The notes beneath the pieces are model-generated. The model saw only the letters and a program-made list of their open reading frames with translations, made no database searches and had not been told where the DNA came from. Below, piece by piece: positions 1-7,414 of a DNA stretch of 8,674 nt (position 1 is its first letter; each line of letters starts with the position of its first letter). The stretch is from the NCBI GenBank assembly GCA_030726195.1, contig JANREF010000081.1, positions 1 through 8,674 on the forward strand. The letters run 5' to 3'. The position numbers and the translations under genes were made by a program. Source of the stretch: Burkholderiaceae bacterium. Its GTDB lineage: Bacteria; Pseudomonadota; Gammaproteobacteria; Burkholderiales; Burkholderiaceae_C.

Positions 1-3
1 AGC

Positions 4-1488
4 TCAGCTCAACACAATGTTGTACAGCTCGGGGCTTAGGCTGGCATCGGCTTGCAGCGCAATGGGCTTACCAATAAAAGCGCTCAGCCCGCCCAGGTGA
101 GCACTTTCTTCATCTTGCAACATGTCCACCACGCTGGTGTGTGCCACCACCCGAAACATGGCCGGATTGAAGTTGCGCGCCTCGGTCAACAGTTCGCGCA
201 AGATGTCGTAGCACACGGTGCGCGCGGTTTTCACTGCGCCACGGCCATGACACACAGGGCATTCGGTACTCAAAATGTGGGCCAGCGACTCGCGCGTGCG
301 CTTGCGCGTGAGCTCCAATAAACCCAAGGCAGAAAATCCGCCAAGACTTGTTTTGGTGCGGTCCCGACTCAAGTGCTTTTGCAGCTCGGCCAGCACCGCG
401 TCGCGGTGCTTGTCGGTGTGCATGTCTATGAAGTCCACAATCACAATCCCACCCAGATTGCGCAACCGCAGTTGTCTGGCAATGGTTTGTGCGGCTTCTA
501 AGTTGGTTTTGAAAATGGTCTCTTCAAAATTTTTGGCCCCCACATAACCACCGGTGTTCACGTCTATGGTGGTGAGCGCCTCGGTTTGATCGATCACCAC
601 GTAGCCGCCAGAGCGCAAGTCCACACGGCGCTGCAAGGCCGTGGCAATTTCGCCGTCGACGTTGTACATGTCAAACACCATGCGCTCGCCTTGGTACAAG
701 CTGAGTTTGTCTAAGGTATCGGGCATGAAGTGTGTCGCAAAGGCCTGCATGGCTGCGAGCTGCTCTTTGGAGTCGATGCGGATGTGTTGTGTTTGTGGCT
801 CCGCCACGTCGCGCAGAACGCGTTGAACCAAACTCAAATCTTGATGCAACAGCGACGGTGCGGGCTGCGTGCTGCTGCCTGCCTTGATGCGCGCCCACAT
901 GGCCTTCAAGTAGGCGATGTCGCGCGCGAGCTCTTCGTCGCTGGCGTCCTCGGCGTTGGTGCGTAAGATGTATCCACCCAGTTGGCCGCCTTCGCCCTCA
1001 CCGCGCAGCGCCAACAAACGCTTGCGCAGCGCCTCACGTTGCTCGGCCGGTATTTTTTGCGACACGCCCACATGGTCGTCTTGCGGCAAATACACCAACA
1101 AGCGCCCAGCCACGCTGATTTGTGCGCTCAAGCGCGCCCCTTTGGTGCCCAACGGGTCTTTGAGCACCTGCACCAAAATGGACTGTCCTTCAAAGACCTG
1201 ACGCTCTATGGGCGGCACAGCCGGTGCCGCCTCGCCGTCTTTGAGGTGCTTGGCCGCCAAATTGGGTATCAAATCGGCCACGTGCAAAAACGCTGCGCGC
1301 TCCAACCCCACATCGACAAACGCAGACTGCATACCCGGCAACACACGCGTGACTTTGCCCATGTACACATTGCCCACCAAGCCACGCTCCAGCGAACGCT
1401 CTATGAGTACGTCTTGCACCGCGCCATGTTCGATGACGGCAACGCGCGTCTCCTGCGGAGACCAATTGATCAGAATTTCTTGGCTCAT
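4..1488 (-). CDS. rng: Ribonuclease G (RNase E/G family endoribonuclease)
   Basis: Single-strand-specific endoribonuclease that in E. coli trims the 5' end of 16S rRNA and turns over some mRNAs; cytoplasmic. The 494 aa length fits RNase G (about 490) and leaves no room for the long RNase E scaffold tail. An S1-like RNA-binding region covers about residues 35-125 (GKVTRVLPGMQSAFVDVGLE). The catalytic region has TIDVN, with Asp309, and VDFIDM, with Asp352; their 43-residue spacing matches the metal-binding Asp303/Asp346 pair of E. coli RNase E. The zinc-link CPVCHGRG (Cys410, Cys413) is intact. The S1 part carries a short Ala/Pro-rich insertion near residues 83-95. The ATG sits 3 nt after the maf stop, with only a weak ribosome site, so translation is probably coupled to maf. 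It is the last gene of the visible cluster; its TGA stop is at 4-6, so any terminator lies outside. Confidence 0.97.
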   Translation of the reverse strand: MSQEILINWSPQETRVAVIEHGAVQDVLIERSLERGLVGNVYMGKVTRVLPGMQSAFVDVGLERAAFLHVADLIPNLAAKHLKDGEAAPAVPPIERQVFEGQSILVQVLKDPLGTKGARLSAQISVAGRLLVYLPQDDHVGVSQKIPAEQREALRKRLLALRGEGEGGQLGGYILRTNAEDASDEELARDIAYLKAMWARIKAGSSTQPAPSLLHQDLSLVQRVLRDVAEPQTQHIRIDSKEQLAAMQAFATHFMPDTLDKLSLYQGERMVFDMYNVDGEIATALQRRVDLRSGGYVVIDQTEALTTIDVNTGGYVGAKNFEETIFKTNLEAAQTIARQLRLRNLGGIVIVDFIDMHTDKHRDAVLAELQKHLSRDRTKTSLGGFSALGLLELTRKRTRESLAHILSTECPVCHGRGAVKTARTVCYDILRELLTEARNFNPAMFRVVAHTSVVDMLQDEESAHLGGLSAFIGKPIALQADASLSPELYNIVLS

Positions 1489-1491
1489 AAC

Positions 1492-2133
1492 TTAGACCGC
1501 CAACTTGACGCCCGCGCTGCCCAATAGCTGCGCGGTCTCATAAGCGGGCAATCCCATGATGCCCGAATAACTGCCGCTGATATGTTGCGCAAACAATGCC
1601 GCCATGCCTTGTATGGCATAGGCACCGGCTTTACCCATGGGCTCGCCCGTGGCCACATAGGCCTTGACTTGCGCAGGCGACAGTGGCGCGAACCGCACAC
1701 TGGAGCGCGACACAGCCACGCCCACTTGCAGCACACCCGCTTTGTCCAAGCGCCCCACCGCCACCGCAGTGAGCACTTGGTGGGTGCGCCCGCTGAGCGC
1801 TGCCAACATGCGACGTGCATGCGCTGCACTGCTGGGTTTGCCCAAAATATCGCCATCCAAGGCCACCGTGGTGTCGGCACACAACACCACACGCGGGGGT
1901 AAGCCCCGCACTTGCATGCGCTGCACAGACGCCTCGAGTTTGAGCCGCGTCACACGCTTGACGTAAGCCAGTGCACGCTCACCCGGCAACACCGCCTCCA
2001 GGGCCTCGGCTGCGGCCAACTCATTGACGCCTGGCACCAAGACCTGTGCGTCCACGCCCCACAGCTTGAGCAGATCGGCGCGCCTAGGGCTTTGTGAGGC
2101 GAGGTAAATGGCGTTGCGGGCTGGTTTGGGCAT
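1492..2133 (-). CDS. maf: Maf-type nucleoside triphosphate pyrophosphatase (dTTP/UTP type, YhdE-like)
   Basis: Maf proteins hydrolyse non-canonical or excess nucleoside triphosphates to the monophosphate and pyrophosphate. The 213 aa protein opens with the family signature LASQSPRR (residues 11-18), followed by CADTTVALDGDILGKP (85-100) with the probable catalytic Asp87. KAGAYAIQG (168-176) resembles the KAGAYGIQG of E. coli YhdE rather than the YceF form, which points to dTTP/UTP rather than m7GTP as substrate; this is inferred from motif similarity. I chose the ATG at 2131-2133. It gives the usual short lead-in to the signature and leaves 25 nt after the rlmH stop. In-frame ATGs further up (to 2241) would overlap rlmH by as much as 83 nt and add a Ser/Thr-rich stretch unlike the family. 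No clear Shine-Dalgarno is visible. rng follows after 3 nt. Confidence 0.95.
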   Translation of the reverse strand: MPKPARNAIYLASQSPRRADLLKLWGVDAQVLVPGVNELAAAEALEAVLPGERALAYVKRVTRLKLEASVQRMQVRGLPPRVVLCADTTVALDGDILGKPSSAAHARRMLAALSGRTHQVLTAVAVGRLDKAGVLQVGVAVSRSSVRFAPLSPAQVKAYVATGEPMGKAGAYAIQGMAALFAQHISGSYSGIMGLPAYETAQLLGSAGVKLAV

Positions 2134-2158
2134 GGTCAGTAGGTGGCTGGAGCGGGCA

Positions 2159-2626
2159 TTACTCGCGGTGGTAGGGGTGGTTGGCATTGACCGACCACGC
2201 ACGGTACAGCTGCTCAATGAGCAGCACGCGCGCCATGGCATGGGGCAATGTGAGATCGGACAGGCGTATGCGCTGGTGTGCGTTGCGGCGCAGTTCTGGA
2301 TCTAAGCCATCGGGTCCGCCAACGAGCAAGACCACGTCGGTACCGCCCAGCTGCCACTGCGTCAGCTGCTCAGCAAGTTGCTTGGTGGTGACGTTGGTGC
2401 CACGCTCGTCCAGCGCGACAATGCGCGCGCCTTTGGGAATGTGGGCTTCTATGCGCACGCGCTCCGCGGCCATGATGCCTGCGATGTCGCTGGAATGGCG
2501 GGGCTGCGTTTTGACCAAACGCACATCCACCTTCAGTTCAGGTGGAAAACGTTTGGCGTAGTCGTCGAAAGCGGTTTGCGCCCAGTCGGGCATGCGTTGA
2601 CCAACCGCAATCAGGATCAATCGCAT
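2159..2626 (-). CDS. rlmH: 23S rRNA (pseudouridine1915-N3)-methyltransferase
   Basis: SPOUT-class methyltransferase that uses S-adenosylmethionine to methylate N3 of pseudouridine 1915 in helix 69 of 23S rRNA, acting late on the assembled 70S ribosome. The 155 aa length equals that of E. coli RlmH. Visible family blocks are [15 protein letters not shown] (71-85), the cofactor loop LVGGPDGL (101-108), [22 protein letters not shown] (122-143) and the invariant C-terminal HPYHRE, which contributes to the knot and active site. The start is the ATG at 2624-2626, 15 nt after the rsfS stop, with no obvious Shine-Dalgarno, suggesting coupling. Adjacency to rsfS is conserved across many bacteria and fits a shared link to the ribosome. 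Confidence 0.98.
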   Translation of the reverse strand: MRLILIAVGQRMPDWAQTAFDDYAKRFPPELKVDVRLVKTQPRHSSDIAGIMAAERVRIEAHIPKGARIVALDERGTNVTTKQLAEQLTQWQLGGTDVVLLVGGPDGLDPELRRNAHQRIRLSDLTLPHAMARVLLIEQLYRAWSVNANHPYHRE

Positions 2627-2641
2627 GGCCGCGTCTGGCGC

Positions 2642-3598
2642 TTACTTGGCTTTTTTCGCTGCGGGTTTGCGCGCTGCAGGCTTGGCCACGGCTTTTTTCG
2701 CAGCGGGCTTGGCGGCTGGTTTGGGGGCAGACCGCGCAACCGACTTTGCGGGTGCCTTGGCCGATGGCTTCACAGGAGACTTTGTGACGGCCTTTGTAGG
2801 TGCTTTTGCAGGTGGCTTTGCAGGTGGCTTTGCAGGCGCTTTTGTCGGCACTTTGGCAGCCGTCTTTTTAGACGCGGTCTTTTTTGCCGCAGCTTTAGGT
2901 TTGTTCACCGAGACCGTTTTGGGCTTGGTCGCCGGCGTTGCGGTTTTGGCCGTGGCTTTCTTCACCACGGTGGTCTTGGCTGGCGCTTTCTTAGCGGCTG
3001 CTTTTTTCGCCTTGGCGGCCTTCAAAGCCTCTTGCTTAGGGCTGGCAGCCTTGGACGTAAAAATGGGTTTGGGCACCGCAGTGGCCGCAGTGCGACCAGC
3101 CGCTTTGGCTTCTGCCTTGGCCGCGGTTTTTGCAGCTGTGCGCGATGGAGCCTTCTTGGCTGGCGACTTTTTAGCGCTGGCTTTTTTGGCCACTGGCTCG
3201 GCATCGTCCATGGGCTCAGACGCTTTCACCAAGCCACGCACTTGGGCCTGCTTGATGCGCACAGGCTTGTCGCCCCAAATTTCTTCCAACCGGTAGTACT
3301 CGCGAATGATGGGCTGCATCACGTGCACCACGGCAGCGCCGCAGTCCACGATGATCCACTCGCCATTGGCTTCGCCCTCGACACGCGGCTTAGACAGGCC
3401 AGACTCACGAACGCTGTCGCGAACGCTGGAGGCCAAGGCCTTGGTCTGGCGGTTGCTAGAGCCACTTACGATGATGACGCGCTCGAACAACGAGGACAAA
3501 TGCTCGGTGTCAAACACGGTGATGTCTTTGCCTTTCACATCTTCAAGCGCCTCAACAATGAGGTTTTGCAAAGATTGAATATCGGTTTTGGTGCTCAT
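2642..3598 (-). CDS. rsfS: Ribosomal silencing factor RsfS with long Lys/Ala/Pro-rich C-terminal tail
   Basis: RsfS (Iojap family) binds ribosomal protein uL14 on the 50S subunit and blocks joining to 30S, lowering translation in starvation. Residues 1-125 are a typical domain: LVEALEDVKGKDI-like start (14-26), FDTEHLSSLFERVIIVSG (29-46), SNRQTKALASSV (48-59), the WIIVDCGAAVVHVM strand (81-94) and EYYRLEEIWGD (100-110). The usual protein is about 105-150 aa; this one is 318. From about residue 136 to the end it is low complexity and histone H1-like. By hand count this tail has 49 Lys, 4 Arg, 2 Glu and no Asp, rich in AKKAPAKK- and KPPAKPPAK-type repeats. The tail probably binds RNA or DNA, but this is inference. 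I chose the ATG at 3596-3598 because the family begins there; an upstream ATG at 3700 would add 34 residues coded by simple repeats. There is no clear ribosome site. nadD precedes by 125 nt and rlmH follows after 15 nt. Confidence 0.95.
   Translation of the reverse strand: MSTKTDIQSLQNLIVEALEDVKGKDITVFDTEHLSSLFERVIIVSGSSNRQTKALASSVRDSVRESGLSKPRVEGEANGEWIIVDCGAAVVHVMQPIIREYYRLEEIWGDKPVRIKQAQVRGLVKASEPMDDAEPVAKKASAKKSPAKKAPSRTAAKTAAKAEAKAAGRTAATAVPKPIFTSKAASPKQEALKAAKAKKAAAKKAPAKTTVVKKATAKTATPATKPKTVSVNKPKAAAKKTASKKTAAKVPTKAPAKPPAKPPAKAPTKAVTKSPVKPSAKAPAKSVARSAPKPAAKPAAKKAVAKPAARKPAAKKAK
2645..3193 (-). repeat. Low-complexity Lys/Ala/Pro-rich coding segment of rsfS
   Basis: These codons encode residues 136-318 of RsfS. 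Lys, Ala, Pro, Thr and Ser make up nearly everything. Short degenerate units such as AKKA, APAK, KPAA and KPPA recur without one fixed period. At the DNA level related blocks recur, for example a T6 run followed by cgctgcggg or cgcagcggg near 2651-2667 and 2693-2708. Such segments grow and shrink by slippage or unequal recombination, so length may vary between strains. Confidence 0.85.
2808..2831. repeat. 12-bp tandem duplication inside rsfS tail
   Basis: The unit gcaggtggcttt occurs twice in direct succession (2808-2819 and 2820-2831), and a diverged third unit, gcaggcgctttt, follows at 2832-2843. On the coding strand it gives the four-residue repeat in AKPPAKPPAKAP. The exact copies suggest a recent duplication. 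Confidence 0.8.
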
Positions 3599-3658
3599 GG
3601 GGCGACTTTGAAGAGAGAGATGAAAGACAGGATTAACAAACGTTGAACGGCAAACGGG

Positions 3659-3694
3659 ACACATGGGGTCATACATTGGGCCACACATTGGGGC
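3659..3694. repeat. Three imperfect 12-bp direct repeats between nadD and rsfS
   Basis: Three consecutive units on the plus strand start at 3659, 3671 and 3683: acacatggggtc, atacattgggcc and acacattggggc. They lie in the 125-nt gap between the nadD stop and the rsfS ATG, about 60-100 nt upstream of the start. They could be a simple tandem expansion or a cluster of protein-binding sites; nothing in the sequence decides between these. I did not find a convincing -35/-10 pair in this gap. Confidence 0.6.
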
Positions 3695-3723
3695 CCACAC
3701 GCGCTACAGACTCTGGCCACGGC

Positions 3724-4392
3724 TTAGGTTTGATACAGGTTGTGCTGAAGTATGTAGTGTGCCACTTCTGGGCTGACCTGCTCACGCCACGCGTCTAACG
3801 GTGGCGCATCTGACACATGGTCGCGCACATAGGTGGAACTGATGGACACAGGCCGCATGGGCAACAACACCACATTGAGGCCCAAATGCTGCCACGGCGC
3901 CAGGTCCGGCAAGGCATCGGTTGCGTCAGCGCTGTCCGCTGCATCGCAGCGGTAGGCCACTGCCAACACAACCCGACGGGCTATATTTTGCCACTGATGC
4001 CATGTGGTGAAACGGGTGAGCTGATCCCAGCCCACCACCAGCACCAATTCAGGGTCTGACTCATGAGGCGCACTGGGCCCACCGGGCACGGCGTAGCGCG
4101 CCTGCAGCGCATCCAAGGTGTCGCAGGTGTAACTGTCGCCACCACGCGTAATTTCGCAATCGTCGATCACGACACCGGACAGATCGGCAAAAGCGATGCG
4201 CGTCATCGCCAAGCGATGCTGCGCATCGCTGAGTTGGCGGGTTTTGTGCCAGGCCTGACCTGTTGGCACCACATGCAAGGCATTCAAGCCCAGGGTCTTG
4301 ATGGCGACCTTGGCCAAGTCGTGGTGTGCCAAATGGGGCGGATCGAATGAGCCGCCCAACATACCGATGCGGATGCGCTGCGGTGTGCTCAC
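3724..4392 (-). CDS. nadD: Nicotinate-mononucleotide adenylyltransferase
   Basis: Transfers AMP from ATP to nicotinate mononucleotide to make deamido-NAD, the penultimate step of NAD synthesis; cytoplasmic. The 222 aa protein has the nucleotidyltransferase start [14 protein letters not shown] (10-23), where HLAH takes the place of the more common HxGH. The second His is kept. Later come PTGQAWHK (43-50), [14 protein letters not shown] (121-134) and the C-terminal SISSTYVR (183-190), the ISSTxxR signature that binds phosphate. A variable Ala/Asp-rich insertion is seen near 150-165. The start is GTG at 4390-4392, overlapping the hemF TGA in the 4-nt sequence GTGA. The first in-frame ATG is residue 11, inside the first motif, so it cannot be the start. 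The overlap implies translational coupling with hemF. rsfS follows after 125 nt; nadD-rsfS adjacency is common in bacteria. Confidence 0.94.
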   Translation of the reverse strand: MSTPQRIRIGMLGGSFDPPHLAHHDLAKVAIKTLGLNALHVVPTGQAWHKTRQLSDAQHRLAMTRIAFADLSGVVIDDCEITRGGDSYTCDTLDALQARYAVPGGPSAPHESDPELVLVVGWDQLTRFTTWHQWQNIARRVVLAVAYRCDAADSADATDALPDLAPWQHLGLNVVLLPMRPVSISSTYVRDHVSDAPPLDAWREQVSPEVAHYILQHNLYQT

Positions 4393-5363
4393 TTGGCTGC
4401 GTTGCCCAGCCAGTCACGGCGAATCAAAAACGTGCTCAACAACTGCGCCTCAGGCGAGTCGGGTGCGGGGGTATTGGCATACGACCAGCTCACCATGGGT
4501 GGCATGGACAACAAAATAGACTCGGTTCGCCCACCGGACTGCAGTCCAAAGTGCGTGCCTCGGTCCCATACCAAATTGAACTCGACATAGCGCCCACGGC
4601 GGTACAGCTGGTGCGCGCGGTGTTGCTCGGTGTACGGCGTGGCAATGCGCGCCTTGGCGATAGGCATGTAAGCGCCCAAGAATGCGTCGCCCACAGCCTG
4701 CATCATTTCGAAGCTGCGCTGCTGCCCCAGCTCCGAGAAGTCGTCAAAGAACACGCCGCCCACACCGCGCTGCTCACCCCGGTGGGCCAAGTAAAAATAC
4801 TCGTCGCACCAGGTCTTAAAGCGCGGGTACAAGTGCTCGCCAAACGGCTGGAGCGCATCGGCGCAAGACTGGTGGAAGTGCACCGCATCTTCTTCAAAGC
4901 CGTAATACGGCGTCAAGTCCATGCCCCCGCCAAACCAGCACACCGTCTCCCCGCCACCTGTGGGCGTGGCCGCAATCATGCGTACGTTCATGTGTACGGT
5001 CGGGGCAAACGGGTTGCGCGGGTGAAACACCAGCGACACACCCATAGCCGTAAACGGTGCACCGGCCAGCTCTGGTCTGTGCTGGGTCGCCGATGGCGGC
5101 AGGGCTGGGCCCGATACATCTGAAAAGCCGCAGCCGGCCCGCTCAAATACGGGCCCACCTTCGACGATTTGTGTGATGCCCTGGCCTTGCAGCTTTTCAC
5201 CTGCGGGCTTGTGCCATGCATCCACCGTGGCCACACTGCCGTCCAGCGCTTGCACGCTGTCCATGATGCGTTGCTGCAAACCCTTTAGGTAGGCTCTAAC
5301 GCTATCGGGTGAAACGGATGAAGACACGGATGAAGATGGAGATGGGGCTTGAGCGTCGGACAT
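4389..5363 (-). CDS. hemF: Oxygen-dependent coproporphyrinogen-III oxidase
   Basis: Oxidative decarboxylation of coproporphyrinogen III to protoporphyrinogen IX using O2, in haem synthesis; cytoplasmic homodimer. The 324 aa protein carries the family blocks [13 protein letters not shown] (73-85), [22 protein letters not shown] (107-128), [23 protein letters not shown] (142-164), [16 protein letters not shown] (194-209) and [19 protein letters not shown] (256-274). His114, His124, His164 and His194 align by spacing with the metal-binding histidines of E. coli HemF. The protein is about 25 residues longer than E. coli HemF (299 aa), mainly through a Ser-rich N terminus (residues 8-19) partly made by a 12-bp duplication. 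The ATG is 15 nt after the acyltransferase stop, without a clear ribosome site. Presence of HemF shows haem synthesis is fitted to oxygen; whether an anaerobic HemN exists cannot be seen here. Confidence 0.97.
   Translation of the reverse strand: MSDAQAPSPSSSVSSSVSPDSVRAYLKGLQQRIMDSVQALDGSVATVDAWHKPAGEKLQGQGITQIVEGGPVFERAGCGFSDVSGPALPPSATQHRPELAGAPFTAMGVSLVFHPRNPFAPTVHMNVRMIAATPTGGGETVCWFGGGMDLTPYYGFEEDAVHFHQSCADALQPFGEHLYPRFKTWCDEYFYLAHRGEQRGVGGVFFDDFSELGQQRSFEMMQAVGDAFLGAYMPIAKARIATPYTEQHRAHQLYRRGRYVEFNLVWDRGTHFGLQSGGRTESILLSMPPMVSWSYANTPAPDSPEAQLLSTFLIRRDWLGNAAK
5314..5337. repeat. 12-bp tandem duplication in the 5' end of hemF
   Basis: acggatgaagac (5314-5325) is followed directly by acggatgaagat (5326-5337), an 11 of 12 match. 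It encodes the SSSVSSSV stretch near the HemF N terminus, outside the conserved domain, so it is probably neutral. Confidence 0.7.
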
Positions 5364-5378
5364 GGCTGGTGAGCAGTT

Positions 5379-6131
5379 TCAATGTGGTGCGTTGGGTGCA
5401 TTGGCAGCGTCGTTAGACACTGCTGGGCGTACATACGGCTTGATAGGGCTTTGCAGTGCGGGTCTGTGGCCTTGGGCACCGTCCACAATCGCCGCTATGC
5501 GGGCAAACTCCAGGTCGGCATCGGTGCTGCTGGGCTGCGACAAGCAGCCTTTGTAGCCCACTTCCTTGTTGGCGTAGTCGATCACGGCCACCACCAGCGG
5601 CACCTGCGTGGCTTGCCACAAATGGTAAAAGCCCATGCGCCAGCCGTTGACGTAGCTGCGCGTGCCTTCTGGTGCGAGCACCAACCAAAACTCATCGCTG
5701 GCCAGCATGTCAGCAGCGGTGCTGCCCACCATGCCGGTGGCGTTGTTGCGGTGCACAGCCACGGCGCCCAGCCAGCGCATCCATGCGCCAATCACTGGCG
5801 CTTCAACCAAAGTGCTTTTGGCCCAAAACCGCACCTGCCAGCCCACGGCCCATTTGTAGCAAATCCCAACAATAAAGTCCCAGTTACTGGTGTGGGGGTA
5901 GACCACCACAATGCCTCGCGCACCGGGTAAATCGGCCTCCAACAGCTTCCAGCCTGCCAGCTGCAACACCCAGCGCGCCAAACGGCTGCCAGGGCGCTGC
6001 GATGGCGGCTTGGTACCACCACCGGTGTTGCTCACAGGCGCACGAGGTGATGCGCCAGACTGGTCTGAGCGCGCAGACTGAGGCGAGCGAGACGACTGCG
6101 GGGTTTGGTGTGGATCGAAGGTAGAGGTCAT
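5379..6131 (-). CDS. PlsC-type lysophospholipid/glycerol acyltransferase family protein
   Basis: Probably transfers an acyl chain to a glycerol- or lysophospholipid-type acceptor at the inner face of the membrane. The exact substrate cannot be told from sequence. Motif I is HTSNWD (80-85, HxxxxD with catalytic His80 and Asp85) and motif III is APEGTRS (153-159). The region 51-125 is rich in hydrophobic and aromatic residues and may lie on the membrane surface; I do not see a clear transmembrane helix. Residues 1-48 are Ser/Pro/Gln-rich and look disordered, and the last 25 residues are Pro/Ala-rich, so the folded core is about residues 50-225. The ATG overlaps the purD TGA in the 4-nt sequence ATGA, which supports this start and implies coupled translation. 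A GTG at residue 33 is a less likely alternative. Essential PlsC is usually encoded elsewhere, so this is likely an accessory paralogue, by inference. Confidence 0.88.
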   Translation of the reverse strand: MTSTFDPHQTPQSSRSPQSARSDQSGASPRAPVSNTGGGTKPPSQRPGSRLARWVLQLAGWKLLEADLPGARGIVVVYPHTSNWDFIVGICYKWAVGWQVRFWAKSTLVEAPVIGAWMRWLGAVAVHRNNATGMVGSTAADMLASDEFWLVLAPEGTRSYVNGWRMGFYHLWQATQVPLVVAVIDYANKEVGYKGCLSQPSSTDADLEFARIAAIVDGAQGHRPALQSPIKPYVRPAVSNDAANAPNAPH

Positions 6132-7414
6132 GCCAGGGCCCGCGCACCGATGTCTCGGCGGTATTGCGAGCCAGCCAGGGTGATCTGTTCAATGGCGGTG
6201 TACGCCACAGTTTGCGCTGCTTGCACGGTGTCGGCCAGAGCGCTCACGCACAACACGCGCCCGCCCGTGCTGTACAGCACACCGTCACGCAGTGCCGTAC
6301 CGGCATGGAAGACCATGCAGTCGGACGTGTCGCCGGGCAAGTTGTCAATGGTGTCGCCCTTGCGTGGTGACAACGGGTAGCCATGCGCTGCCAGCACCAC
6401 CCCCAGGGCCACGCGCTGGTCCCAATCTAGGGTGAGTGCGCCAAACTCGCCTTTGGCACCGGCCAACAACACTTGTCCGAGGTCGGACTGCAAGCGCATC
6501 AATATGGGCTGGGTTTCGGGATCGCCCATGCGGCAATTGAACTCCAGCGTTTTGATGTCGCCAGTGGGCGAAATCATCAACCCCGCGTACAAAAAGCCCG
6601 TAAACGTGATGCCGTCTTTCGCCATACCGCGCACAGTGGGCCAGATGACTTGCGTCATCGCTTTGTCGAACACGTCGGCTGTGACCACCGGCGCGGGTGA
6701 GTACGCGCCCATGCCGCCGGTGTTGGGGCCTTGGTCGTTGTCCAACAAGCGCTTGTGGTCTTGGCTGGTGGCCATGGGGACGACTTGTTCGCCGTCCACC
6801 ATCACAATGAAACTGGCCTCCTCGCCTACCAAACATTCTTCAATCACCACGCGCGCGCCGCCGCTGTTGTGCGCCACGCCCAAGCTGTTGTCACCCAGCA
6901 TGTCGTCCACTGCGGCATGGGCTTGCTCCAAGCTGGAGGCCACCACCACGCCTTTGCCAGCAGCTAAGCCATCGGCCTTGACCACAATGGGTGCGCCCAT
7001 GCGGTCTATGTAGGCGTGCGCCAGTGCCGGGTCTGTGAACGTGTCAAACGCTGCAGTTGGAATGCTGTGGCGCTGCATGAAGGCTTTGGAAAATGCTTTA
7101 GAGCTTTCCAACTGCGCAGCGGCCTGCGTGGGGCCAAAAATGTGCAGACCTTGCGCGCGGAACAAGTCCACAACGCCCTCAGCCAATGGTGCCTCAGGCC
7201 CTACAACCGTGAGGTCTATGGCGTTGGCTTGCGCCCAAGCCAGCAGCTCGTGTATGTCAGTGATGGGCACATTCACCAGTTGCGTGTCGCACGCCGTACC
7301 GCCGTTGCCGGGGGCCACAAACACCTGCGCCACGCTAGCGCTGTGTACCAACTTCCAAGCCAGCGCGTGCTCTCGCCCGCCACCGCCAATTACCAATACC
7401 TTGAGGTCTTGCAT
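6128..7414 (-). CDS. purD: Phosphoribosylamine--glycine ligase (GAR synthetase)
   Basis: ATP-dependent joining of glycine to 5-phosphoribosylamine, the second step of purine synthesis; cytoplasmic. The 428 aa length is almost that of E. coli PurD (429). The N-terminal domain begins KVLVIGGGGREHALAWK (5-21), with PGNGGT (35-40) and VVGPEAPLAEG (70-80). The ATP-grasp part has VKADGLAAGKGVVVA (145-159), DNDQGPNTGGMGAYSP (225-240) and NCRMGDPETQPIL (293-305), the GARS signature with Met where Phe or Leu is usual. I chose the ATG at 7412-7414 because KVLVIG follows at once as in other PurD proteins. The frame stays open upstream to a GTG at 7490-7492, but those 26 residues have no family match that I know and would start inside a hairpin. 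The downstream acyltransferase overlaps by 4 nt. Confidence 0.98.
   Translation of the reverse strand: MQDLKVLVIGGGGREHALAWKLVHSASVAQVFVAPGNGGTACDTQLVNVPITDIHELLAWAQANAIDLTVVGPEAPLAEGVVDLFRAQGLHIFGPTQAAAQLESSKAFSKAFMQRHSIPTAAFDTFTDPALAHAYIDRMGAPIVVKADGLAAGKGVVVASSLEQAHAAVDDMLGDNSLGVAHNSGGARVVIEECLVGEEASFIVMVDGEQVVPMATSQDHKRLLDNDQGPNTGGMGAYSPAPVVTADVFDKAMTQVIWPTVRGMAKDGITFTGFLYAGLMISPTGDIKTLEFNCRMGDPETQPILMRLQSDLGQVLLAGAKGEFGALTLDWDQRVALGVVLAAHGYPLSPRKGDTIDNLPGDTSDCMVFHAGTALRDGVLYSTGGRVLCVSALADTVQAAQTVAYTAIEQITLAGSQYRRDIGARALA

Noticed and set aside
982..1527. A 181-codon plus-strand frame opposite rng
   Set aside because: It is antisense to a complete RNase G with intact active-site motifs and has no recognisable domain or ribosome site.
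2134..2241. A longer Maf starting at 2241 or 2187
   Set aside because: It would overlap rlmH by 83 or 29 nt and put an unrelated Ser/Thr-rich stretch before the conserved start.
2625..3296. A plus-strand frame coding a very hydrophobic Ala/Gly/Phe protein that looks like membrane helices
   Set aside because: Lys codons (AAA/AAG) read in reverse give Phe and Leu, and Ala/Pro codons give Gly and Ala-like residues. The apparent membrane protein is an artefact of the basic tail.
2378..3646. A 422-codon open frame on the plus strand, Cys/Arg/Leu-rich, opposite rlmH and rsfS
   Set aside because: It is the mirror of the biased rsfS tail codons and runs antisense to two certain genes. The composition is repetitive and matches no family I know.
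3599..3700. A 34-residue longer RsfS starting at 3700
   Set aside because: The extra residues are coded by the 12-bp repeats (MxxP units) and do not match the RsfS family start.
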